Of a DNA stretch of 64,000 nt, positions 50,247 to 59,388 are shown piece by piece. Origin of the DNA: Elstera sp044372965 (GTDB taxonomy: Bacteria; Pseudomonadota; Alphaproteobacteria; Elsterales; Elsteraceae). A program made the position numbers and the translations under genes. The notes under the pieces are model-generated. The model made no database searches. It was not told the origin of the DNA and saw nothing but the letters and a program-made list of their open reading frames with translations. Numbering within the stretch: position 1 is the first letter of the stretch; every line of letters starts with the position of its first letter. The stretch lies in NCBI RefSeq assembly GCF_044372965.1, contig NZ_JBILQX010000002.1, positions 5,612-69,611 of the forward strand, given 5' to 3'.

Positions 50247-51142
50247 GAGCGTTTCAACTTCGGATCGAGAGCATCGCGCAGACCGTCGCCGATCAGATTG
50301 AAGGCCAGCACCGCCAACAGAATGGCAACGCCCGGCAACGTCACCCACCAGGCGCGTTGCAGATATTGCGTGGCGTCGGACAGCATGGTTCCCCATTCCG
50401 GCGTCGGCGGCTGCGCGCCTTGCCCAAGGAAGCCCAGCGCCGCCGTATCCAGAATCGCCGTTGAAAGACTAAGGCTCGCCTGCACGATCAAAGGGGCCAA
50501 GCAGTTCGGTAACACCGTGCGCACCATGAGCCGGAACTTAGAGGAGCCGATCATCCGCGCCGCCAGCACATAATCCTTGGTCAGTTCCGATAGAACCGCC
50601 GCATGGGTGAGGCGCACGAAACTCGGCAGCAGCACAATACACACGGCGACCATGGCATTATTCAGCCCCGGCCCCAAAATGGCGACGATGGTCAGCGCCA
50701 GCAGCAGCGTGGGCATGGACTGGAGAATATCCATAAAGCGCAGCAGCGCGATTTCCACAATCCCGCGAAAGAACCCGGCGATCAGCCCCAAGGCAATCCC
50801 AACGACAATGGACACCGCCACCACGATAACGGCGATCAGCAGCGATACGCGTGCGCCGAAAAGGATGCGCGAGAGAATATCGCGGCCAATATCATCGGTG
50901 CCGAGAATAAAGCGCCAACTACCCTCATCCGTCCAAACGGGCGGCACCAGCAACGCATCGCGATATTGTTCGATGGGGCTATGCGGGGCCACCCAAGGGG
51001 CAAAAACCGCCAGCAAAATCATCGTAACGATCAAGATAAGCCCGGCAAAAGCGCCGCGATTGCTGGAAAATTCAAGCCAGAACAGCCGGAACGGCCCAGG
51101 CGGGGCAATTGTCGGCGCTGTATTGACAGAAAGACTGGTCAT
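50243..51142 (-). CDS. dppC: Dipeptide ABC transporter permease DppC
   Basis: Permease of 299 residues with about six transmembrane helices. It has the N-terminal OppC_N domain (FSSNRGAFAGLILIV), the conserved GTDDIGRDILSRILFGARVSL and the EAA loop (DYVLAARMIGSSKFRLMVRTVLP-like). ATG at 51142 follows GGGAGGGGTG; GTG at 51145 is the alternative. It is 9 bases from the dppB stop. Confidence 0.95.
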   Translation of the reverse strand: MTSLSVNTAPTIAPPGPFRLFWLEFSSNRGAFAGLILIVTMILLAVFAPWVAPHSPIEQYRDALLVPPVWTDEGSWRFILGTDDIGRDILSRILFGARVSLLIAVIVVAVSIVVGIALGLIAGFFRGIVEIALLRFMDILQSMPTLLLALTIVAILGPGLNNAMVAVCIVLLPSFVRLTHAAVLSELTKDYVLAARMIGSSKFRLMVRTVLPNCLAPLIVQASLSLSTAILDTAALGFLGQGAQPPTPEWGTMLSDATQYLQRAWWVTLPGVAILLAVLAFNLIGDGLRDALDPKLKRS

Positions 51143-51151
51143 CACCCCTCC

Positions 51152-52162
51152 CTAGCGCTTATGGCGAATGCGCGGATTAATAATACCGTAGGTCAGCGTC
51201 ATCAGCAGATTGACGAGGATGGTCGTCGTCGCAATCAGCATCAGCGCCCCTTGCAAAATAGGATAATCTCGGCGCGACAGCGCTTCGATCAGCCATTTGC
51301 CAATGCCCGGCCAGCTAAAGATCGTCTCGGTCAGCACCGCGCCGGAAAACAGGGTCGAAACCTGCAAACCAATGACGGTAACAACCGGGATCAGCGCGTT
51401 GCGCAGCGCATGGACGGCGACGACCCGTAAGGGCGATAAGCCTTTCGCGCGTGCCGTGCGCACATAATCTTCTTGCAAGACTTCAAGCATGGCCGAGCGC
51501 GTCATCCGCGCGATCACCGCCATCGGAATCGTGCCCAAGGCAATCGCGGGTAAGGCCAAATGCCGCAAGGCCGACCAAAAAGCGTCGTACTCGCCCAAAA
51601 TCAACGTATCGATCAACACGAAGCCGGTCACGGGCTGGAAGAAGTAAATCAAGCCAACGCGGCCCGAAACGGGGGTCCACCCGAGGGTCATCGAGAAGAG
51701 CAACACCAAAATCAGCGCCCACCAGAACACCGGCATCGAATAGCCCGCGAGCGCAACCGTCATGACCGAATAATCGGTCATCGATTTTCGTCGCACCGCC
51801 GCAATCATGCCCAAAGGAAGCCCAACGAGAACCGCAAAGAGAATGGACGCTGCCGCCAGTTCCAAGGTCGCGGGGAAGCGCGACAGGAACTCGCTCAGCA
51901 CCGATTCCTTCGTGTACATGGAGCGGCCAAGGTCGCCGTGCGCCATCTTGGTGATGTAATCGACATATTGTTCCCACACGGGCCGATCTAAGCCGAGCGC
52001 TGCCATACGTTCGGCATAAACTTGCGGCGACAGCCCGCGATCCCCCGACATGATTTGCACGGGGTCGCCCGGAACAATACGGATCATCACAAAGGCAAGC
52101 AACGTCACACCAATAAAGGTGGGAATCGTCAGGAGAACCTGACGGAGAATAAAGGACAGCAT
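51152..52162 (-). CDS. dppB: Dipeptide ABC transporter permease DppB
   Basis: Permease of 336 residues. It begins with the first membrane helix (FILRQVLLTIPTFIGVTLLA), then the long periplasmic segment (PGDPVQIMSGDRGLSP), four or five more helices and the EAA loop DYVRTARAKGLSPLRVV. Start: the frame is open to 52192, but ATG at 52162 has AGGAA about 10 bases upstream and fits the family (MLSFILRQ). It is separated from dppA by 199 bases containing a strong hairpin. Confidence 0.95.
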   Translation of the reverse strand: MLSFILRQVLLTIPTFIGVTLLAFVMIRIVPGDPVQIMSGDRGLSPQVYAERMAALGLDRPVWEQYVDYITKMAHGDLGRSMYTKESVLSEFLSRFPATLELAAASILFAVLVGLPLGMIAAVRRKSMTDYSVMTVALAGYSMPVFWWALILVLLFSMTLGWTPVSGRVGLIYFFQPVTGFVLIDTLILGEYDAFWSALRHLALPAIALGTIPMAVIARMTRSAMLEVLQEDYVRTARAKGLSPLRVVAVHALRNALIPVVTVIGLQVSTLFSGAVLTETIFSWPGIGKWLIEALSRRDYPILQGALMLIATTTILVNLLMTLTYGIINPRIRHKR

Positions 52163-52305
52163 GGATGAACGGTTCCTAGAGCATTCCCGCACAAAACTCT
52201 AAAGCGAGTGTGCTTGAAAAGAATGCGACCAACCAGGTCTTTTATTGAGCAAATGCTTCGCAATGGGGCGATACCCCGCAACGAGCGATGCTCTAGAATA
52301 ATGAG

Positions 52306-52339
52306 AGGGCCGGACGCTCTTAAAAGCGCGTCCGGCCCT
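52306..52339 (-). terminator. Stable hairpin between dppA and dppB, partial terminator
   Basis: A perfect 12-bp inverted repeat (AGGGCCGGACGC and GCGTCCGGCCCT, 10-base loop) lies 22 bases past the dppA stop. On the minus strand it is followed by CTCATTATTC and not a T-run. It could stabilise the dppA mRNA and reduce readthrough, giving more binding protein than permease. Confidence 0.6.
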
Positions 52340-52361
52340 CCCGTCATTTAGCCCGTAAAGG

Positions 52362-53963
52362 CTACTTCATGCTCACGCCGTAAAACTTGAAGCGACCCAG
52401 CGGATCGACCTTAAAGCCTTCGACGTTCTTGGACATCGGCACGGTTTGCACCGCATGGGCAACCGTTACCCAGGGGGCTTCGTCTTTGAAGATCACCTGA
52501 GCTTCTTTATAGAGCTTGCCGCGTTCGGCCCGATCCGACGTTTTACGCGCCTTCTGGATCAGATCTTCGAACGGCTGGTTACACCAGCGCGCACGGTTCC
52601 CGCCCGACTTAGCCGAGCCGCAGCCCAGCAGTTCATAAAGGAAGTTATCGGGATCCCCAGTATCGCCGGTCCAGCCCAGCATCATCGTCTGATGCTCGCC
52701 TTCGCGGGTCCGGTTCAGATATTCAGCCCAATCGAAAGAAACGATTTTGGCTTTAATCCCAACCTTGGCCCAATCGGCCTGAACGATTTCAGCCATACGC
52801 TTGGCGTTCGGGTTATACGGGCGGGCAACCGGCATGGCCCACAGGTCCACTTCGGTGTCGGCCGGAACGCCCGCTTCGGCCAGAAGCTTCTTCGCAGCTT
52901 CCGGATCGAACGCATAGTCCTTAACATCATTGTTATAGGCCCAGCCGATAACCGGCGGCAGCGGGTTCTTCGCGACCTCACCAATCCCGCCCGGATAGAC
53001 GGCATCGATAATGGTCTTCTTGTTGATGGCAAGGTTCAGCGCCTGACGAACCCGCTTATCGTCAAATGGCTTCTTTTGCACATTGAAGGCGATATAGCCG
53101 ACGTTAAGACCGGCTTGCTGAAGAACCTTCAGGCTCGGCTCTTTTTTCAGCGCCTCGATATCGGCCGGGTTCGGGTAGGCGGCAACATTGCACTCGCCTG
53201 CCTTCAACTTATTTACGCGCTGCGCACTATCGGGCGTAATCGCGAAAACGAGACCATCGAGGGAAGACTTACCTTCGAAATAATCCGGGTTCGTCTTGTA
53301 ACGGATCGTCGAATCCTTGACGTAATCGACATAGATAAACGGACCCGTGCCAACCGGCTTCAGGTCGATATCTTCCATTTTGCCCTGTTTTTGCAACAGA
53401 TCGGCATATTCCTTAGAATAGACCGACATAAAGGGCATGCCCACATTGGTGATGAAGGGCGAAAGCGCTTCTTTAATGGTCATCCGAACGGTCAGATCGT
53501 CAACTTTTTCGATCTTCACCAGATTTTCCGACATGCCCAGATCGTCGAAATACTGGTACTTGCCGCCGCCAATCGGGTTGTACGGGTGATCTTTCTTAAA
53601 CTGCCGCTCAACCGAGAACACCACATCGTCGGCGTTCATCGTGCGCGTCGGCTTAAAGAAGGAGGTGGTGTGGAACTTCACGCCCTTGCGAAGCGTGAAA
53701 GTATAGACCGTACCATCGGCCGACACTTCGTATTTTTCAGCGAGGCTATTGGCCAGATTGGTCGTGCCGCGCTCGAAATCCACCAGACGGCTGTAGATCG
53801 TTTCAGCGGCCGCCGTGCTCGTCGTCCCCGACGTTGCGCGCGCAGGGCTGAAATTCTCGGGGCTGCCTTCGGAGCAGAAAATCAAAGTCTTGGCTTGCGC
53901 TGTGCCAGCCAAAAGCGCCGCTACCATCGAAACCGATGCAAGCGTTAATGTGCGATAGTTCAC
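52362..53963 (-). CDS. dppA: Dipeptide-type ABC transporter substrate-binding protein DppA
   Basis: Periplasmic binding protein of 533 residues (SBP family 5). A signal peptide ends at GTAQA (about residue 24). The mature part begins KTLIFCSEGSPENFSPA, followed by LRKGVKFHTTSFFKPTR and the LNVGYIAFNVQKKPFDD segment of dipeptide/heme binding proteins. The start is GTG at 53963 with GGGAG 9 bases upstream. First gene of the dppABCDF operon; dipeptide uptake, perhaps also heme or 5-aminolevulinate as in E. coli DppA. Confidence 0.95.
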   Translation of the reverse strand: MNYRTLTLASVSMVAALLAGTAQAKTLIFCSEGSPENFSPARATSGTTSTAAAETIYSRLVDFERGTTNLANSLAEKYEVSADGTVYTFTLRKGVKFHTTSFFKPTRTMNADDVVFSVERQFKKDHPYNPIGGGKYQYFDDLGMSENLVKIEKVDDLTVRMTIKEALSPFITNVGMPFMSVYSKEYADLLQKQGKMEDIDLKPVGTGPFIYVDYVKDSTIRYKTNPDYFEGKSSLDGLVFAITPDSAQRVNKLKAGECNVAAYPNPADIEALKKEPSLKVLQQAGLNVGYIAFNVQKKPFDDKRVRQALNLAINKKTIIDAVYPGGIGEVAKNPLPPVIGWAYNNDVKDYAFDPEAAKKLLAEAGVPADTEVDLWAMPVARPYNPNAKRMAEIVQADWAKVGIKAKIVSFDWAEYLNRTREGEHQTMMLGWTGDTGDPDNFLYELLGCGSAKSGGNRARWCNQPFEDLIQKARKTSDRAERGKLYKEAQVIFKDEAPWVTVAHAVQTVPMSKNVEGFKVDPLGRFKFYGVSMK

Positions 53964-54222
53964 CCTTTATACTCCCGGTAAACAACACTGAAGCCCGCTC
54001 CGGTCATCTTCGGACCGTGAGCATCCTCTTTAGATAGTCTATTTTGCAACCAAATGTCATGCCGAAATAAGCTTGAGTGTCCGCTAACAATGCGGGGATT
54101 CATGAAAAATTATACAATTATATAGCCAAATTATTTCCCGTTAGTGTCTAGACCTTTCCAAACCCGCTCTTTATCGTTATTCCAGTGAACAAACCTCCTT
54201 CCTCCCCCTTACAGGAATGCCG

Positions 54223-55248
54223 ATGCCGTCTTTACCTCACCCCATTCTGGCCGAAATAACCCGTGGCGGGATCGTCGAAAGCGCCCATAGCGGCTGCGCC
54301 GTGGTGGTGGATGGGGGGGGCGGAATTGTCGCGGAATGGGGCGATAGCGCCCGGCTGACCTATCCGCGCTCCTCCAACAAAATCCTTCAAGCACTCCCCT
54401 TGATTGAAAGCGGCGCCGCCGATCGCTTCCAGGTAAGCAAGGCCGAACTGGCGCTCGCCTGCGCCTCCCATCGCGGCGAAATCCAGCATGTTGAAACTGT
54501 CCAAGCCTGGCTTGCCCGGATGGGACTTTCCGATGCCGATCTTGAGTGCGGCAGCCATTGGCCGTTCGACGAGGCGGCCACCCTTGCGCTTGCGCGCAGC
54601 GGGGCCACCCCGACCGCCGCCCATAATAATTGTTCGGGCAAACATACGGGGTTTCTTGCCACCGCCCTGCACCTGGGCGAGCCATTGAAGGGCTACATTG
54701 GTTACGATCACCCGGTGCAGCGCCGCATTACCGAAACCCTGTCGGAGATGCTGGAAGTCGATCTCTTCGCGGCCCCCTGGGGGGCAGATGGTTGCGGGAT
54801 TCCGACAATGGCGGCCCCACTAAAATCGCTCGCGCTGTCGATGGCCAAATGCGCCGACCCGTCCCGCCTGCCACCCCGCCGGGCCGAGGCCGTGCGGCGG
54901 CTCGTCGACGCGATGGCGACCGAAGGTTTTTATGTCGATGGCACCCTGGGCTTTGCTACGCGGCTGATGGCGGTCGCGGGCGCGCAGATCGTCTGCAAAA
55001 TCGGCGCGGAAGGTGTGTTCACGGCGATTGTGCGCGAGAAGGGGTGGGGCATCGCCCTAAAAATCGAGGACGGCACCGCGCGGGCGGCGGAAATCGCGCT
55101 GGGCGGGGTTTTGCGTGCGCTCGGCTTGCTCAGCGAAGCCCAGCAACTAGCCCTGGCCGATATTCTCACCGTGCCGGTTAAAACCCGCGCCGGGGTGCAT
55201 GTCGGCGATCTGCGCGCCGCCGATCTTGGGACGCCGGGGGCGTTTTAG
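54223..55248 (+). CDS. L-asparaginase, Rhizobium etli type II-like (AnsA family)
   Basis: Asparaginase family protein of 341 residues, unrelated to the E. coli enzymes. It has the N-terminal EITRGGIVESAHSG, then YPRSSNKILQALPLI with Ser and Lys of the active site, CASHRGE, and HNNCSGKHTGFL with the Cys/Ser/Lys cluster, then WGADGCGIPT. R. etli relatives are thermolabile, zinc-dependent enzymes acting on Asn. ATG at 54223 is preferred to ATG at 54217 because AGGA then sits 6 bases upstream. The stop overlaps the Atu4866-type gene tail to tail. Confidence 0.93.
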   Translation: MPSLPHPILAEITRGGIVESAHSGCAVVVDGGGGIVAEWGDSARLTYPRSSNKILQALPLIESGAADRFQVSKAELALACASHRGEIQHVETVQAWLARMGLSDADLECGSHWPFDEAATLALARSGATPTAAHNNCSGKHTGFLATALHLGEPLKGYIGYDHPVQRRITETLSEMLEVDLFAAPWGADGCGIPTMAAPLKSLALSMAKCADPSRLPPRRAEAVRRLVDAMATEGFYVDGTLGFATRLMAVAGAQIVCKIGAEGVFTAIVREKGWGIALKIEDGTARAAEIALGGVLRALGLLSEAQQLALADILTVPVKTRAGVHVGDLRAADLGTPGAF

Positions 55249-55484
55249 CGCCGATACAAAATCATTCCGGCGTGATGCAGGACCCCACCGATAAAATCGC
55301 CATCGGCGGTAAACCCTGTGTCGTCCCAATAGTCGATGTGAGTGCCCTTGATTTCGTAGCGGCCCGTATAGGCGTTTTCCCGCGTGCCGCGCGCTTCGCG
55401 GTAGCGGCCGTTGGCGAGCAGTTCGTGGCGAATGTAACCGTCCGCCGTGACCCACAGGCCCACATAGGGGTGGGGTTCGGTCAT
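55245..55484 (-). CDS. Atu4866-type small protein
   Basis: Protein of 79 residues: TADGYIRHELLANGRYREAR and YTGRYEIKGTHIDYWDDTGF are hallmarks of the Agrobacterium Atu4866 family, small beta-barrel-like proteins of unknown role. Start: the frame extends to 55637, but ATG at 55484 follows CAGGAGGCTTTG, a strong Shine-Dalgarno sequence. The SDR and AraC genes lie upstream in the same direction; the family is often found next to SDR or AraC genes. It overlaps the convergent asparaginase gene by 4 bases. Confidence 0.85.
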   Translation of the reverse strand: MTEPHPYVGLWVTADGYIRHELLANGRYREARGTRENAYTGRYEIKGTHIDYWDDTGFTADGDFIGGVLHHAGMILYRR

Positions 55485-55663
55485 CAAAGCCTCCTGAGCG
55501 ATGTGGTTTTGCGCGAAAATGAGCGATGGGATCGGGCTTTGGGCCGCGGTTTCCATCGAGGCAAGAAAGAGCACAGGAGAGAGCAGCCGCCCCAGGAGGG
55601 TAAAGCGGCAGGCTCCCCATAGAGTGGGGCTGCCCATCGGATTAAACCTTTCCAGGCTGACGA

Positions 55664-56392
55664 TTAATAGGGGCTGGCGGTAGGCCGCACGATGATTTCG
55701 CTCACGTCAACGCCGCTCGGTTGATCCACGGCAAAAGCAATCGCCTCGGCAATGGCGCGGGCGGGCAGCGCGATTTTGCGGAAATCTTCCATCATCGCCT
55801 TCGCCCCGAGATCGGTGATCGTGTCGGCAAGGTCGGATTCGGTGACGCCCGGCGAGATCACCGTGACGCGGATTTTATCGTTCTCCTGGCGCAGCCCCTC
55901 GGAAATCGCCAACACGGCATATTTCGTCGCGCAATAGACCGCCGCCGTCGGATACACCGCGTGCCCGCCGATGGACGCTATATTGATGACCTGCCCGCTG
56001 CCCTGCTGCTGCATGATTGGCAGAACGGCGGCGATTCCATGCAGGACGCCGCGAATATTCACGTCGATCATCCGGTTCCACTCATCGAGCTTCAGGGCGG
56101 CCAGCGGCGACAGCGGCATTAGCCCGGCGTTATTCACCAGCACGTCGAGCCGCCCGAAGCGCGTGAGCGCCGCATGGATGAATTGATCGACGCTATCTTG
56201 ATCGGTCACATCGACCGGCTGCACCAGCACCGTGCCGCCCGCCGCGCGGATTTTCGCCGCCAACGCTTCCAGGCGATCCGTGCGCCGCGCGCCGATGACC
56301 ACCTTCGAACCGCGCCCGGCCAGAAGTTCCGCCGTGGCCGCGCCGATTCCGCTGCTGGCGCCGGTGATCGCAATGATTTTGGCTTGGGTCAT
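55664..56392 (-). CDS. Short-chain dehydrogenase/reductase
   Basis: NAD(P)-dependent oxidoreductase of 242 residues, classical SDR. Cofactor motif TGASSGIG (about residues 9-16), NNAG (about 87), and the catalytic triad: Ser in NIASIGG (about 140) and YCATKYA with Tyr and Lys (about 153-157). The Lys/Arg pattern after strand 2 (GARRTDR) suggests NADP. It is preceded by GAAGAGACAG. AraC lies upstream in the same direction, about 120 bases away, and is the likely regulator. The substrate is unknown. Confidence 0.93.
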   Translation of the reverse strand: MTQAKIIAITGASSGIGAATAELLAGRGSKVVIGARRTDRLEALAAKIRAAGGTVLVQPVDVTDQDSVDQFIHAALTRFGRLDVLVNNAGLMPLSPLAALKLDEWNRMIDVNIRGVLHGIAAVLPIMQQQGSGQVINIASIGGHAVYPTAAVYCATKYAVLAISEGLRQENDKIRVTVISPGVTESDLADTITDLGAKAMMEDFRKIALPARAIAEAIAFAVDQPSGVDVSEIIVRPTASPY

Positions 56393-56512
56393 TCTGTCTC
56401 TTCTCCAATTTTTCCGCAGGCCGTTTGCCCTGGGGACGAGAAGAAACTTAGCGATTGGGAGGACTAGGGCGGTAGACCAAGGCTCGCGCGTTCTTGCCTA
56501 ATTCTCCAAACC

Positions 56513-57427
56513 TTACGCCCCCGCCATGAGCGCGGGCGTCTCGCGCAGCCGGGCGGTATCGCGTTTTGGCGGCGCGCCGAACAGGCGGCGGTATTCGCGG
56601 CTGAACTGGGAGGGGCTTTCGTAACCGACGCTGAAAGCCGCTTCCGCCGCATCCATCGCTTCGGCGAGAATGAGCCGGCGGGCCTCTTGCAACCGAATAT
56701 GCTTTTGGAACTGCAAGGGGCTCATTTGCGTCACGAGGCGGAAATGATGGTGCAGGGCCGAAGGGCTCATCCGCGCCTCCTGGGCCAGATGCTCAACCCG
56801 CAGGCTTTCGCGGAAATTCTCCTTAATCCAACCGATAGCGCGGCTTACGCGCTGGTGCTGGCTGTCGGGCCGAGCGATTCGCGTCAGCCGCGCGCCCTGA
56901 TCGCCCGTCAGTGCCCGGTATAGAATCTCGCGCTCCAGCAGCGGTGCTAGAATTGCCTGATCCTCCGGCGCATCGAGCAGTCGGGCAAAGCGCAAAAACG
57001 CTTCCAGCAGCGGTGGCGTGACCGCGCTCAGAAAAAGCCCGGCACTCGCCTTCGTCTCGGCCGCAGGCGCGCGCTCGCCTAAGGCCAGAATCACCTCGTT
57101 CAGCAGGCGCGGATCGAGATCGTAGCGCAGGCAGAGATAGGGTTCCGCCGCCGTCGCCCGAATAACCTGCCCCGAGATCGGCAGATCGACGGAGATCACG
57201 AGATAACTCGACGGATCGTAAACAAAAGCTTCCATTCCGAGCATCACTTGCTTCGCCCCTTGGACGATCAGGCACAGCGCGGGTTGATGCAGCGCCTGAA
57301 TGGGCTCGGTCGGCGCGCTGGCGCGGATCAGCGCAAAATGCGGCAATGCTGTTGTCACCACCCCATCGCCGGGGGCGTGACGCATCGCCAAAGCCGCCAA
57401 TTCAGCCAGAAGTTCGGACGCCGACAT
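56513..57427 (-). CDS. AraC-family regulator with AraC_N domain
   Basis: Transcription regulator of 304 residues. The N-terminal AraC_N domain (about 25-180; QPALCLIVQGAKQVMLG, then YLVISVDLPISGQV) resembles E. coli YqhC, and two helix-turn-helix segments close the protein (VEHLAQEARMSPSALHHHF and AAFSVGYESPSQFSREYRR). YqhC-type regulators respond to aldehydes and switch on neighbouring reductases, which fits the SDR gene 121 bases downstream. The ATG has no strong Shine-Dalgarno sequence. Confidence 0.92.
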   Translation of the reverse strand: MSASELLAELAALAMRHAPGDGVVTTALPHFALIRASAPTEPIQALHQPALCLIVQGAKQVMLGMEAFVYDPSSYLVISVDLPISGQVIRATAAEPYLCLRYDLDPRLLNEVILALGERAPAAETKASAGLFLSAVTPPLLEAFLRFARLLDAPEDQAILAPLLEREILYRALTGDQGARLTRIARPDSQHQRVSRAIGWIKENFRESLRVEHLAQEARMSPSALHHHFRLVTQMSPLQFQKHIRLQEARRLILAEAMDAAEAAFSVGYESPSQFSREYRRLFGAPPKRDTARLRETPALMAGA

Positions 57428-57649
57428 ACTGAAACTCCCCCGCAGCGGCCTTCAATCTAGGCCCTCCCCCCGGCTCGAAGCGAGTCCCCAGATCAAGCTT
57501 TTGGAGTCTTTGGCAATTCTTGTGGAGAATCAGGCAATAAGCCCCCTTTTCGGCAGGGCTAGTTTCCGCCAAGGTGAGCGCGAGACGCGAAGCCCCGCCT
57601 ATGCTATGGGTGCGGCTCTAGACGATTGACGGCGTGGGAGCGGCAACGA

Positions 57650-59386
57650 ATGCACTTTCGGATTTCCCTGAGCGGGGCTTTGCGCTGGCGCACTGCGCTC
57701 GCGCTCGTGCTGCTCGGCCCAGCTTTGTCCGCCTGCGCCCAATCGACCCCCGCCGCACCGCCGCCGCTGGCGAGCGAGCCCACCATCGTGCAAGTTCAAT
57801 CGCCGCTGGGGGCCTATCTTGCCAGCACGAGCGCGGCCACGGCGGGCGACTATGCCGCCGCCGCCGATCTCTCCACGCAAGCGCTCGCCGACGATCCCGA
57901 GAATCTCGATCTCATGCGCCGCGCCTTTGTGTTCAGTACCGGCGAGGGGCGGATGGAACAGGCGGTGCAACTTGCCCGCCGCTTGACCGCGCGCGACCCC
58001 AGCTTTCCGCTGGCGCAAATCGTCCTGGCGTTCGAGGATGTTGGCAGCGGGCATAGGGAAGATGCGGAAAAGCGCATCGCCGCCCTGCCCCGCTCGGGCG
58101 TCAATAATCTGCTGCTCCCCGTCGTCGGGGCGTGGATTGCCGCGTCCCAAAATAAATGGGAGGCCGCCGAGCAATCTTTACGCCCGCTTGCCGATATTTC
58201 GCCGCTGGCCGGGCTGTTCGACTATCACACGGCCCTGATTGCCGCGCGCCGGGGCGATAAAGCCGGGCTCGAAGCCGCCATCGAATCGCTGCTGAAAGCC
58301 GATGAAACGCCGCCGCTGCGTATCGTCGAGCTTGCGGGGGCTTTCTATGAAAACACCCAGCGCCCCGAAAAAGCGAAAGCGCTCTATGATGTCTATCAAG
58401 CGCGCAACCCGGATACGCTCTATCTCACCAACGCCTATCGCCGCATCGCCGACAAAGCCCCCCCGCCGCGCTTGGCCCTGACCGATAAGGAAGGCTTGGC
58501 CGAGGCGCTGTTCGATGTGGCGACCCTTATTCAGCGCGAACGCCAGGGCAATGAGACGGCGCTGATCTACACGCGCATCGTGCTGTCCCTGCGCCCCGAT
58601 TTCCCCGCCGCGCAAATGCTGCTGGCGGAGATTCTGGAAACCCAGAACCGCGAAGCCGCCGCGATCAAAACCTACCAAAGCATCGGGCCGGACTCGCCGT
58701 TCCGCTGGGTCGCCCGCCTGCGCGTGGCCGGCAACCGCGACGCGCTGGGCGATACCGAGGGCGCGCTCGCTGACCTCAAGCAAATGGCGCTCGAACGCCC
58801 GGAGCGCGACGATGCCCTGGGCTATGCGGGCGATCTGCTGCGCCAGCACAGCCGCTTTGCCGAGGCCGTCATTCTGTACGATAGCGCCTTTGGCCGCATC
58901 CCGAAAATCGAACGCCGCCACGCCTCCTTGCTATTCAACCGCGCCATTGCGCTGGAACGCTCGGGTCAGGTCGACCGCGCCATCGAAGATCTGCAACGGG
59001 CACTCAGCCTGGAGCCCGATCAGCCCTATATTCTCAATTACCTCGGCTATACCTGGGTCGATCAGGGCAAAAACCTGGAACAGGGCCGCAGGATGCTTGA
59101 AAAAGCCGTCGAGTTGCGCCCGCGCGACGGGGCTATCGTCGATAGTCTCGGCTGGGCTTTCTACCGCCTGGGCGATCTGCCGCGCGCCGTGCGCTGGCTG
59201 GAGCGCGCCGTGGAACTGAAGCCGGGCGACCCGACCATCAACGATCACTTAGGCGACGCCTATTGGCGCACGGGCCGCAAGCGCGAAGCGGGCTTCCAGT
59301 GGGAGCGCTCGCTGAAGCTGAACCCCGAGCCCAAAGACCGCGAGCAGACCGAACGCAAACTCAAAGAGGGTCTGCCGACGCCCTGA
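57650..59386 (+). CDS. TPR-repeat lipoprotein
   Basis: Envelope protein of 578 residues. A signal peptide ends in the lipobox LSAC (Cys near residue 29). The rest is a chain of tetratricopeptide helices; clear repeats are LFNRAIALERSGQVDRAIEDL and AVRWLERAVELKPGDP towards the C-terminus. Such proteins scaffold outer-membrane or envelope complexes; the specific partner is not known. Start: TTG at 57626 is open, but ATG at 57650 has GTGGGAG 9 bases upstream. The ispE start follows after 2 bases, so both are one unit. Confidence 0.88.
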   Translation: MHFRISLSGALRWRTALALVLLGPALSACAQSTPAAPPPLASEPTIVQVQSPLGAYLASTSAATAGDYAAAADLSTQALADDPENLDLMRRAFVFSTGEGRMEQAVQLARRLTARDPSFPLAQIVLAFEDVGSGHREDAEKRIAALPRSGVNNLLLPVVGAWIAASQNKWEAAEQSLRPLADISPLAGLFDYHTALIAARRGDKAGLEAAIESLLKADETPPLRIVELAGAFYENTQRPEKAKALYDVYQARNPDTLYLTNAYRRIADKAPPPRLALTDKEGLAEALFDVATLIQRERQGNETALIYTRIVLSLRPDFPAAQMLLAEILETQNREAAAIKTYQSIGPDSPFRWVARLRVAGNRDALGDTEGALADLKQMALERPERDDALGYAGDLLRQHSRFAEAVILYDSAFGRIPKIERRHASLLFNRAIALERSGQVDRAIEDLQRALSLEPDQPYILNYLGYTWVDQGKNLEQGRRMLEKAVELRPRDGAIVDSLGWAFYRLGDLPRAVRWLERAVELKPGDPTINDHLGDAYWRTGRKREAGFQWERSLKLNPEPKDREQTERKLKEGLPTP

Positions 59387-59388
59387 CG

